From positions 1 through 11,926 of the forward strand of contig APFI01000360.1 of assembly GCA_000403945.1 (NCBI GenBank): a DNA stretch of 11,926 nucleotides. Reading direction: 5' to 3'. Below are positions 1-5,818 of this stretch, piece by piece. The DNA is from Desulfovibrio sp. Dsv1 (lineage in GTDB: Bacteria > Desulfobacterota > Desulfovibrionia > Desulfovibrionales > Desulfovibrionaceae). Position numbers and translations under genes: made by a program. How positions within the stretch are numbered: position 1 is the stretch's first letter; each line of letters starts with the position of its first letter. The notes beneath the pieces are model-generated. The model was not told where the DNA came from. It saw nothing but the letters and a program-made list of their open reading frames with translations, and searched no databases.

Positions 1-512
1 ATTCCGATTGATGAGTTGGACCCTGCATGGTTGATGATCGATGCCGGTCATTGCGGGGTTCACCCTCATGCGGCGGGCGCGAGAGGAGGCAACCGGGACA
101 TGATCCGCGCAAAGGGGGGCTCAACACGAAATTGCATCTGGCTGCAGATGCGCATGGCATGCCGGTCAGGGCTCTTGTCATACGGGGCGCGGCAGCGGAT
201 TGCGCTCGGGCAATCGCTCCGATTAACGGATTTGCGGCGGAAAGACTTTTGGCGGACAGGGGCCGCGACACGGACGAGATTCTCGCCCGGACTGAAAGAC
301 GGGGAATGGAAGCGGTCATTCCCCCGAAAAAAAGCCGCAGGAAGCGGCGCGATTGCGACAGGGAGCCTTGCAGGGCCCGGTACCCGATGAAGAACGCGTT
401 CCCTCATTTGAAGCGATAGCGCGGCACTGCGACCCGATACGCGAAAAATGCGGCGTCACTCCTGGCCACTATCCGGATCGGATGTATCTTTTCATGGGTT
501 TCAGTCTCGTGA
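1..512 (+). pseudogene. IS5-family (IS427-like group) transposase, C-terminal part, decayed
   Basis: Remnant of a DDE transposase whose upstream half lies outside the window. Frame 1 from base 1 reads a segment with WLMIDAGH, containing the first catalytic Asp, followed by HPHAAGARGGNRDM. The reading then moves by -1 at the six-G run at 114-119 into GGLNTKLHLAADAHGMPVR and LLADRG, which holds the second Asp. These blocks are typical of the IS427 group of IS5. The last catalytic motif, normally R-H-(L/I)-(V/I)-E-N, reads RYPMKN, so the catalytic Glu is Lys. A TAG at 417-419 stands where the family has Trp in the LKRWRGIATRYAK block. The similarity continues after it (RGTATRYAKNAASLL) to the natural-looking stop at 510-512. 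The G-run shift could be programmed, as in some relatives. The Glu loss and the nonsense codon make this copy inactive. Confidence 0.85.
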
Positions 513-521
513 CTACACTAT

Positions 522-992
522 CTAATCGGAATACAGGTACTTTAGGAGCGTCTTGTTGAAAAAGTCGATTATGTCGCCAGCCATTTTGGTGATGGCCCCG
601 TTGCGTTGCTCCAGATAATAGACGGACGGATCGTCGGGCAGCATGAGCAGGCGGTCGCCGGGATTGTGCAGATAAAATTCGCCGATGATCAACGCATCGG
701 AGCCGGGCATGACAATGGGGCAGAACTCGGCGGCCTTCACGGACAGGCCTGTCATGGAGATGGCGGCGCAATGGGTCAGCAATTCTTTGAGTTCTTTGGA
801 AAAGCTGAAGCCCAGCTTTGTTTCCAGGGCCGCCACCGCCTCCGGACTGTGGCCCGATGCGACCTTCAGATCTTCAAACTCGCCCACGGCCGCGTAAAAC
901 TCGGGCAGAAGATCCCGCAGAGTCCGCCGCGCCGGATCTTCGGGAATAGGGGAAGCGGAGGGAACGACGGTCGTGGGGGTATTTTTCGGCAT
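522..992 (-). CDS. SMI1/KNR4 (SUKH)-like protein
   Basis: A 156-residue cytoplasmic protein with no signal peptide or membrane segment. After a Pro/Ser/Thr-rich start (residues 1-22), the block ALETKLGFSFSKELKELL (about 55-72) resembles the first helix pair of the SMI1/KNR4 fold. The stretch LLMLPDDPSVYYLEQRNG (about 115-132) resembles its beta-strand core, and GDIIDFFNKTLLKYL (about 139-153) its last helix. Bacterial SUKH proteins often act as immunity proteins against contact-dependent or polymorphic toxins, but no toxin gene is visible here, so that role is only inferred. The start is supported by AAGGAG 7 bases upstream. A CTGACA-17-TATAGT promoter lies about 60 bases upstream. The 3' end stops 9 bases from the dead IS5 remnant, so neighbouring genes may have been lost. 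Family assignment is by pattern only. Confidence 0.55.
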   Translation of the reverse strand: MPKNTPTTVVPSASPIPEDPARRTLRDLLPEFYAAVGEFEDLKVASGHSPEAVAALETKLGFSFSKELKELLTHCAAISMTGLSVKAAEFCPIVMPGSDALIIGEFYLHNPGDRLLMLPDDPSVYYLEQRNGAITKMAGDIIDFFNKTLLKYLYSD

Positions 993-1048
993 GGCTTTTC
1001 TCCTTGCTCCAAAATATCATTGCGATCCACTGCGCGAGATGCACGCGC

Positions 1049-1077
1049 ACTATACACGTCTCATGCCGCAATGTCAG
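1049..1077 (-). promoter_or_regulatory. Sigma-70 promoter of the SUKH-like gene
   Basis: On the minus strand CTGACA (1077-1072) and TATAGT (1054-1049) are separated by exactly 17 bases, each matching the consensus in five of six positions. The start point would fall near 1042, giving a leader of about 50 bases that contains the AAGGAG site of the gene ending at 522. It lies back to back with the promoter of the M23 gene. Confidence 0.6.
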
Positions 1078-1113
1078 TAGCGGGAACCCCGACCCGCCGG
1101 TCTGCGCCGCGCA

Positions 1114-1142
1114 TTGACAGAGGATGGAGCGCAACCTAGACT
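1114..1142 (+). promoter_or_regulatory. Sigma-70 promoter of the M23 peptidase gene
   Basis: A perfect TTGACA (1114-1119) is followed after 17 bases by TAGACT (1137-1142, four of six). The expected start point is about 1149, only a few bases before the ATG at 1152. This agrees with the absence of a Shine-Dalgarno sequence next to that ATG and suggests a leaderless or near-leaderless mRNA. Confidence 0.5.
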
Positions 1143-1151
1143 ATCTTCTCC

Positions 1152-2045
1152 ATGCTGCTCGGCAAATACCATATCGTCATTTTCAAGGAAGGACGCAGCG
1201 GCAGCCGCAACTTGCGGATGCGCGGATGGTTCGGCTTTACGGCCTGCCTGCTGGCCTTGGCCCTGATCGCCTGCAATGTTTGGCTCTGGCGAGCTTGGAT
1301 GCAGGCGCGCCATCTGGGTGAGAATCTCGACAACGCCCAGCGGGTCATTGAGGAGCAGCGCCGCCAGATCGTCACCCTCGCCGAACGGATCACCTCCGTC
1401 AGCCAAGACTTGCAGCGCGTGCAGCGCTTTGATTCCAAGCTGCGGATGATGATGAACATGGAAAAAGACCCTGCCGAAGTGGGCGGCTCGCCCGGCGACT
1501 TCTCGCGCGCCTATCTGCCTCTGCATCGGCAGGAACTGGCCGCGCGCAAGATGCAGAATTTTCTTGCTCGTCTTTCCGAATCCGTACGCCTAGAGGAAGT
1601 GCGCCAGCAGGATCTGTTGTGCGCCCTACGCGAAAACCGCGACGCCTTGGCCTCCATGCCGTCTATCTGGCCGGTGGTGGGTTTTGTATCCTCCAGTTTC
1701 GGGGGGCGCTCCTCGCCCTTCGGTGGCGGAAACGGCCAGTTCCACAAGGGGCTGGACATCAGCAACCGCATGGGCACGCCCATTCTGGCCCCGGCCCAGG
1801 GCACGGTGACCTTGGCTGCGCGCGACGGTGCCTACGGCAACAGCGTGGAAATCAACCACGGCGGCGGCATCGTCACCAAGTATGGACATATGCAGCGCTG
1901 GGTGGTGCAGCCCGGCCAATGGGTCAAGCGCGGCGAAATCATCGGCTATATCGGCATGACAGGCCGCACCACCGGTCCTCACCTACATTACGAGGTACGG
2001 CTCAATGGCGTGCCGGTGAATCCCATGCGCTACATTCTGGAGTGA
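1152..2045 (+). CDS. M23-family (LytM-type) metallopeptidase, membrane-anchored
   Basis: A 297-residue protein of the cell envelope. Residues 1-25 are basic, a single membrane segment lies at about 27-47, a helical and probably coiled-coil stretch at about 53-100, and the peptidase domain at about 172-296. The domain has the LytM/M23 signature: HKGLD (H198, D202), YGHM (H246) and HLHYE (H277, H279). These are the zinc ligands and catalytic histidines, so it should be active on peptidoglycan cross-bridges in the periplasm unless held in check. The coiled coil plus M23 layout is typical of cell-separation or envelope-remodelling endopeptidases. An in-frame TAG at 1137 rules out a longer protein, and the ATG at 1152 is the only sensible start. 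It has no Shine-Dalgarno site but sits just behind a TTGACA-17-TAGACT promoter. The gene stands alone, divergent from the SUKH-like gene. Confidence 0.88.
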   Translation: MLLGKYHIVIFKEGRSGSRNLRMRGWFGFTACLLALALIACNVWLWRAWMQARHLGENLDNAQRVIEEQRRQIVTLAERITSVSQDLQRVQRFDSKLRMMMNMEKDPAEVGGSPGDFSRAYLPLHRQELAARKMQNFLARLSESVRLEEVRQQDLLCALRENRDALASMPSIWPVVGFVSSSFGGRSSPFGGGNGQFHKGLDISNRMGTPILAPAQGTVTLAARDGAYGNSVEINHGGGIVTKYGHMQRWVVQPGQWVKRGEIIGYIGMTGRTTGPHLHYEVRLNGVPVNPMRYILE

Positions 2046-2071
2046 GCGCGTCCACGCATTCACTCTCCGAT

Positions 2072-2264
2072 TTATTCCATGAGCTCTAGCCCATCAGTTT
2101 TTTTGCCACCAAGCGTTTGAGCCCGGTGATAGAGCCATTCGCACTCTTTGATGTGGAGTTCGAAATTGTGCTTCACACCATTAAACTTTGCCAGGCGACG
2201 TTTTTTTGTAAAGCGTTCAGAACGCCTCGACGCCGTTGCTATGATCCGGTTTTTCCACAAGATG
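2072..2264 (-). pseudogene. IS1595-family transposase, C-terminal fragment
   Basis: On the minus strand, the stretch around 2240-2217 reads SNGVEAF followed by TGA. The family has N-G-(I/V)-E-x-F-W at this place, so TGA (2219-2217) replaces the Trp codon. In the next frame the similarity resumes as RFTKKRRLAKFNGVKHNFELHIKECEW, matching the end of ISXO2-type (IS1595) transposases (K-x-R-L-x-K-F-x-G followed by H-L-K-E-C-E). One nonsense change plus a small indel separate the two parts, and nothing upstream of about 2264 is recognisable. The reading ends at the TAA at 2074-2072. The transposase is thus represented by only its last 60 or so residues. No terminal repeats could be identified. The right-hand IS605 element has landed about 60 bases from the broken edge. 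Confidence 0.6.
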
Positions 2265-2323
2265 TTTGTGTAAAATAAAATTATTCAGTAATAACAATAT
2301 ATTTTAGATAAATATAGACGGGG

Positions 2324-2363
2324 TTACCCGCCGCGCCGTAAAGCCTCGCCCTTCAGGGCGGGG
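2324..2363 (+). repeat. IS605 left end: TTAC target, AAAG guide and hairpin
   Basis: TTAC (2324-2327) is the flanking target. AAAG (2340-2343) lies immediately 5' of a hairpin whose arms are CCTCGCCC (2344-2351) and GGGCGGGG (2356-2363), an 8-bp stem with one G-T wobble and the loop TTCA. In IS608 the TnpA dimer binds such a hairpin, and AAAG recognises TTAC by base contacts. Cleavage is expected between 2327 and 2328. Confidence 0.82.
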
Positions 2364-2396
2364 ATATAAGGCGCACCTTAACTGGAATTTTTGCCT

Positions 2397-2813
2397 TTAA
2401 TTGGGCGTTCGTTGAGCTTCGATATACTGCCGCAGGACAGAGATAGGCGCTCCTCCGCAACTTCCGGCAAGATAGCTTGGCGACCAGAGCGAGCCACCCC
2501 AGAGTTTTTTCTGAATCGAGGGATAGCCTTTCTTGCGGATAAGTCTGCTGGATACGCCTTTCAGGCTGTTGACCAAAGACGAAATGGCTACTTTGGGGGG
2601 ATAGACGACAAGCAGATGAACATGATCGTCTTCCCCGTCAAATTCAATAAGTTCCGCCTCAAAATCACGGCAAACACCGGCAAATATTTCCTTCAAGTCG
2701 TCAAGAATGGCCCTTGTGAAGACGCCATGGCGATACCTTGTGACAAAGACCAAATGGGCATGAAGAAGGAATACGCAGTGTCTTCCTGCACGAATGTCGT
2801 TGACTTTTTTCAT
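2397..2813 (-). CDS. tnpA: IS200/IS605 Y1 transposase TnpA
   Basis: A 138-residue HUH (Y1) transposase that cuts and rejoins single-stranded DNA at the two ends of its element. The metal-binding HUH motif is HVH at residues 64-66 (context DDHVHLLV). The nucleophile is Tyr130 in LRQYIEAQ, and the SPSYLAGSCGG segment (about 111-121) before it is the usual family block. Length is within the normal 130-155 range and no residue is missing, so it should be active. The ATG at 2813 is 20 bases from the divergent tnpB start and has no Shine-Dalgarno sequence. A weak TTGCAA-17-CATAGT promoter would place the RNA 5' end at the ATG itself. The 69 bases between its stop and the element edge hold the left-end hairpin. 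Confidence 0.92.
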   Translation of the reverse strand: MKKVNDIRAGRHCVFLLHAHLVFVTRYRHGVFTRAILDDLKEIFAGVCRDFEAELIEFDGEDDHVHLLVVYPPKVAISSLVNSLKGVSSRLIRKKGYPSIQKKLWGGSLWSPSYLAGSCGGAPISVLRQYIEAQRTPN

Positions 2814-2827
2814 AGGCCAACTATGAT
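2800..2827 (+). promoter_or_regulatory. Promoter of tnpB
   Basis: TTGACT (2800-2805) and TATGAT (2822-2827) are 16 bases apart, each matching the sigma-70 consensus in five of six positions. Counting seven bases from the end of the -10 box places the RNA start at 2834, the A of the tnpB ATG. The -35 box lies inside the first codons of tnpA on the other strand. No ribosome-binding sequence precedes tnpB, so a leaderless mRNA is likely. Confidence 0.5.
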
Positions 2828-2848
2828 TCGGCTATGGAAAGATTGCAA
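2820..2848 (-). promoter_or_regulatory. Putative promoter of tnpA, overlapping that of tnpB
   Basis: On the minus strand TTGCAA (2848-2843) and CATAGT (2825-2820) are 17 bases apart, each with four of six consensus matches. The predicted start is 2813, the first base of tnpA. The -10 box shares four bases with the tnpB -10 box, so the two promoters could not be occupied at the same time. It is weaker than the tnpB promoter and less certain. Confidence 0.35.
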
Positions 2849-4036
2849 GCCTATAAGTTTCAGCTTCGACCAAAAACCGGGCAGGAAAGCCTCATGCGGC
2901 GTTTTGCCGGATGTTGTCGTTTCCTCTGGAACAAGGCACTTGCATTGGAAAAGGAAACCTATGAAAACGAAGGGAAGCGTCTGGGTTTTTCCTTGCTCTG
3001 CAAGGCTCTTCGGGATTGGAAGAAGGAAAACGACACATCTTTTCTTGCTGAAGCCCATTCTCAAATTCTGCAACAAGCGTTGAAAGATCTCGATAGGGCC
3101 TACAAAAACTTCCTTGCCAAGCGTGCGGATTTTCCGCGTTTCAAGAGAAAGGGGGTTCATGACGCCTTTCGCTATCCGCAAGGTTTCAGGTTGGATGAAG
3201 GAAACAGCCGAATTTTTCTGCCAAAAATCGGCTGGGTACGCTACCGCAAAAGCCGTGCAACAGGGGGAACACCAAAACAGGTGACGGTTTCCCTGTCTGC
3301 GGGGAAATGGCTTGTGTCTATCCAGACGGAACGAGAAGTCCCTGAACCCTTGCATCCTTCTCAAGGCGCTGTGGGCATAGATATGGGTGTTGCCCGTTTT
3401 GCGACACTCTCCGATGGTTCTTCTGTCAGACCGCTCCATAGCTTCCGCAAGCATGAAAAAAAGCTGGCAAGGCTGCAACGGAAGTTGGCAAAACGAGTGA
3501 AGTTTTCCGCCAACTGGCAGAAGCTCAAAGCCCGAATTCAGCGTCTGCACCGCAAAATAGCCAATGTACGCAATGACTTTCTGCACAAGGCAACTACGGC
3601 AATCAGCAAAAACCACGCTGTTGTTGTGATTGAAGACTTGAAAGTGCGGAACATGTCGCGTTCGGCTTCCGGAACGCGTGAAGCTCCGGGGAAAAATGTG
3701 CGCGTCAAGTCCGGCTTGAACAAGTCCATATTGGATCAGGGATGGTTCGAGTTTCGACGGCAGCTTGCCTATAAATTGGCATGGCTTGGAGGAAAACTGC
3801 TTGTTGTTCCTCCGCAATATACGAGTCAGACATGCAGTTGTTGCGGCTGCGTCGACAAGCAAAACAGACCATCACAGGCAAGATTCAAGTGTACAGCCTG
3901 TGGATTTGAATGCAATGCCGACTACAATGCGGCGTTGAACATTCTGGCGGCAGGGCATGCCGTGTCAGCCTGTGGAGCGGGAAGGGCTCAAGCGCCCGCG
4001 TTGAAGCAGGAACTCGCCTATGGCACGGCTCATTAG
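2834..4036 (+). CDS. tnpB: TnpB, RNA-guided nuclease of IS605 type
   Basis: A 400-residue protein of the TnpB family, ancestors of Cas12. With an omega RNA from the element's right end, such proteins cut DNA next to the transposon target motif and help retain the element. The N-terminal helix-turn-helix-like region is at about 1-60 (LRPKTGQESLMRRFAGCCRFLWN region), and the RuvC core runs from about 178. RuvC residues visible are D183 (GIDMGV), E267 (VVIEDLK) and D363 (NADYNAA). The zinc ribbon uses C334/C337 and C353/C356 between RuvC parts II and III. Length is the usual 370-420 and nothing is interrupted, so it looks functional. The start at 2834 fits the family N-terminus MERLQAYKF. The C-terminal codons should double as the omega RNA 5' part. 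Confidence 0.92.
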   Translation: MERLQAYKFQLRPKTGQESLMRRFAGCCRFLWNKALALEKETYENEGKRLGFSLLCKALRDWKKENDTSFLAEAHSQILQQALKDLDRAYKNFLAKRADFPRFKRKGVHDAFRYPQGFRLDEGNSRIFLPKIGWVRYRKSRATGGTPKQVTVSLSAGKWLVSIQTEREVPEPLHPSQGAVGIDMGVARFATLSDGSSVRPLHSFRKHEKKLARLQRKLAKRVKFSANWQKLKARIQRLHRKIANVRNDFLHKATTAISKNHAVVVIEDLKVRNMSRSASGTREAPGKNVRVKSGLNKSILDQGWFEFRRQLAYKLAWLGGKLLVVPPQYTSQTCSCCGCVDKQNRPSQARFKCTACGFECNADYNAALNILAAGHAVSACGAGRAQAPALKQELAYGTAH

Positions 4037-4105
4037 AGCCGCTACCGATAGGAATCCCCCGACTTTAGGCGGGGGAGGATGTCAAACTATATGAGGCTTT
4101 GTACA
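3960..4105 (+). ncRNA. Predicted omega RNA (right-end RNA) of TnpB with guide
   Basis: In IS605 elements the guide RNA of TnpB is made from the 3' end of tnpB and the right end, and its guide is the host sequence beyond the element. The final tnpB codons, the short gap 4037-4051 and the GAAT hairpin to TCAA are in the expected order. The guide would start at 4086 (actatatgaggctttgtaca). The matching target motif on the DNA should be TTAC. The 5' edge given is only an estimate from family sizes. Confidence 0.5.
4052..4085 (+). repeat. IS605 right end: GAAT guide, hairpin and TCAA cleavage site
   Basis: GAAT (4052-4055) is directly followed by arms CCCCCG (4056-4061) and CGGGGG (4070-4075) with an eight-base loop. 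The element ends with TCAA at 4082-4085, six bases beyond the hairpin. This is the IS608 right-end arrangement. In RNA form the same hairpin is the last stem of the TnpB omega RNA. Confidence 0.82.
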
Positions 4106-4110
4106 TATTC

Positions 4111-4194
4111 AGGCGTCCCCGCTCCCCATGCCCCGCCGGGCAAGGTTTTCCTTCTCCTCACGGATTCCGACTTTATATTGACGCCGGGACGCCT
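4111..4194. repeat. Inverted repeat between IS605 and cstA
   Basis: AGGCGTCCC (4111-4119) and GGGACGCCT (4186-4194) are exact reverse complements separated by 66 bases, in the 204-base gap 4086-4289 upstream of cstA. It may be a cstA control element or chance. No convincing -10 box follows the TTGACG at 4178-4183, and no other feature is visible in the gap. Confidence 0.25.
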
Positions 4195-4289
4195 TATGGT
4201 TACTTGAAACGTACCGATATTCTGCGAGCCCGCGCATCAAAGGCACGGATTTTTGAGTGATCCATTCGCTTTTACATACAGAGGGAGCT

Positions 4290-5726
4290 ATGCCAAACTA
4301 TGTCTATTTTCTTTTGGCCGTGGCCGCGCTGATTGTCGGCTACATCATTTATGGGAGCGTTGTCGCCAAAGTCTTCGGCGTGCAGCCCAACCGCGCCACG
4401 CCCGCCCAGACCTTCGCCGATGGCGTGGACTATGTCGAGATGCCGGTCTGGAAAGTCTGGCTGGTCCAGTTGCTGAACATCGCGGGCGTGGGCCCGGTGT
4501 TCGGCCCCATTCTGGGCGCGCTGTGGGGCCCTTCAGCTCTGGTCTGGATCGTGGTCGGCACCATTTTCGCGGGCGCTGTGCATGACTACATGTCAGGCAT
4601 GCTTTCCGTCCGTTACGGCGGGGCCAATGTGCCCACATTCGTGGGCCACAATCTGGGCAACGCCGCCAAACAGGTCATGCGCGTCTTCGCCGTGGTGCTG
4701 CTCATTCTGGTGGGCGTGGTTTTCGTGGCCGCCCCGGCCGCGCTGCTGGCCAAGCTGACACCCACCTGGATGAACTTGGCCTTCTGGGTCTGCGTGATCT
4801 TCGCCTATTACTTCTTGGCGACCATCATGCCCATTGACAAGATCATCGGCCGTTTCTATCCCATTTTCGGTGCCATCCTGATCTTCATGGCCGTGGGCAT
4901 CACCGTGATGATGTTCATCAACGGCACGGAATTCTACAACTCCGCCCAGTGGGTCAACCAGAATCCCAAGGGCCTGCCCATATTCCCGCTGGTGTTCATT
5001 ACCATCGCCTGCGGCGCTCTGTCCGGCTTCCACGCCACACAGTCCCCGCTTATGGCCCGTTGCATGTCCAATGAAAAGCTGGGCAAGCCCGTGTTTTACG
5101 GCAGCATGGTGGCCGAAGGTTTCATCGGCTTGGTCTGGGCCACTGTGGGCATGAGCTTCTACCACGGTCCCGACGCGCTGGCCGCCGCTCTGGCCGCCGG
5201 CGGCCCCGGCAACGTGGTGACGGAATCCTCCTTTGCCCTGATGGGCTCCGTGGGCGGCGTGCTGGCTATTCTGGGCGTGGTGGCGTTGCCCATCACCTCG
5301 GGTGATACGGCCTTCCGCGCCGCGCGCCTGACCATCGCCGAAACCTTCAACTATTCCCAGAAGACCGTTTCCCCGCGACTGCTCATCGCCGTACCCATGT
5401 TCGTGATCGGCGTGATTCTTTCGCAGATGGACTTCAACATCATCTGGCGCTACTTCGGCTGGGCCAACCAGTCCTTGGCGACCATCGTGCTTTGGGCCGG
5501 GGCGGCCTACCTGGCCCGCAGGGACCGCATCCACTGGATCTGCACCCTGCCTGCCGTCTTTATGACAGCGGTCTGCATTTCCTATATCTGCTACGAGCCC
5601 TCCATGGGCTTCGGCATGGGCATTGGCATCTCCAACATCATTGGCATAGTCGCCGCCATTGTGGCCATTGTGGCCTTTATGTTGCTGGGCCGGCGCGCCG
5701 TGGCCGGCGCGCCGGAAAACGTCTAA
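4290..5726 (+). CDS. cstA: CstA-family carbon starvation protein (pyruvate/peptide carrier)
   Basis: A 478-residue inner-membrane protein with about a dozen hydrophobic segments, the first at about 4-24 and the last at about 446-466. The family includes E. coli CstA and BtsT, proton-coupled carriers for pyruvate and, as first proposed, peptides. Conserved-looking blocks are GVGPVFGPILGALWGP (66-81), AGAVHDYMSGM (94-104), GFHATQSPLMAR (246-257) and LPITSGDTAFRAARL (333-347). It is much shorter than E. coli CstA (about 700 residues) because the long C-terminal part is missing. Shorter versions are common in anaerobes, and the end here is a clean stop, not a break. I chose the ATG at 4290 because GAGGGAG lies directly upstream; an in-frame GTG at 4257 has no such site. 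In a pyruvate-using sulfate reducer it would feed the central carbon supply. The substrate cannot be read from sequence. Confidence 0.88.
   Translation: MPNYVYFLLAVAALIVGYIIYGSVVAKVFGVQPNRATPAQTFADGVDYVEMPVWKVWLVQLLNIAGVGPVFGPILGALWGPSALVWIVVGTIFAGAVHDYMSGMLSVRYGGANVPTFVGHNLGNAAKQVMRVFAVVLLILVGVVFVAAPAALLAKLTPTWMNLAFWVCVIFAYYFLATIMPIDKIIGRFYPIFGAILIFMAVGITVMMFINGTEFYNSAQWVNQNPKGLPIFPLVFITIACGALSGFHATQSPLMARCMSNEKLGKPVFYGSMVAEGFIGLVWATVGMSFYHGPDALAAALAAGGPGNVVTESSFALMGSVGGVLAILGVVALPITSGDTAFRAARLTIAETFNYSQKTVSPRLLIAVPMFVIGVILSQMDFNIIWRYFGWANQSLATIVLWAGAAYLARRDRIHWICTLPAVFMTAVCISYICYEPSMGFGMGIGISNIIGIVAAIVAIVAFMLLGRRAVAGAPENV
5688..5715. repeat. Tandem GC-rich palindromic repeat at the end of cstA
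   Basis: The 13-mer GGCCGGCGCGCCG occurs at 5688-5700 and again at 5702-5714. Each copy contains the palindrome CCGGCGCGCC or its extension, so the RNA can fold into a very stable hairpin just before the cstA stop codon at 5724-5726. No U run follows, so it is not a standard intrinsic terminator. Confidence 0.5.
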
Positions 5727-5818
5727 CGGCCGGGCAGCGCGTTTCAACCATCCGGGCAGAGCCCTGCGAATCTGCCTTTCCTTTTCACAACCACAGCAAC
5801 TCCATAACGGGAGAGCAT

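Larger units (their letters stand above)
2328..4085 (+). mobile_element. Complete IS200/IS605-family element (tnpA + tnpB)
   Basis: A 1758-base element with divergent tnpA (minus) and tnpB (plus). The left flank is TTAC (2324-2327), the target tetranucleotide used by IS608-type elements. The left end carries AAAG (2340-2343) directly before a hairpin. The right end carries GAAT (4052-4055) directly before another hairpin and finishes in TCAA (4082-4085). These four tetranucleotides are the left cleavage site, left guide, right guide and right cleavage site known from IS608, in the same order and position. There are no inverted terminal repeats and no target duplication, as expected for single-strand peel-and-paste transposition. 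Both genes keep their catalytic residues. Its base composition is less GC-rich than cstA next door, consistent with transfer. Excision would rejoin TTAC to the sequence starting at 4086. Confidence 0.88.

Noticed and set aside
550..575. GTTGAAAAAGTC-like sequence resembling an IS end next to the IS5 remnant
   Set aside because: These bases encode DFFN in the last helix of the SUKH-like protein, which fits the family, and no matching repeat was found on the other side.
2085..2110. Seven-T run after the M23 gene as an intrinsic terminator
   Set aside because: No adequate stem precedes it; only the six-base palindrome GAGCTC is nearby. The bases belong to the IS1595 fragment.
2810..3862. 350-residue open frame antisense to tnpB
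   Set aside because: It is the complement of a clearly real tnpB with all its motifs. The antisense translation has no recognisable domain or ribosome site.
4178..4206. TTGACG-17-TACTTG as a cstA promoter
   Set aside because: The -10 box matches only three of six positions and lies far from the gene, so it is not listed as a promoter.
4593..5747. 384-residue His/Gly-rich open frame antisense to cstA
   Set aside because: The His/Gly/Asp richness is what the complement of a GC-rich membrane-protein gene gives. cstA on the plus strand has the motifs and the ribosome site.
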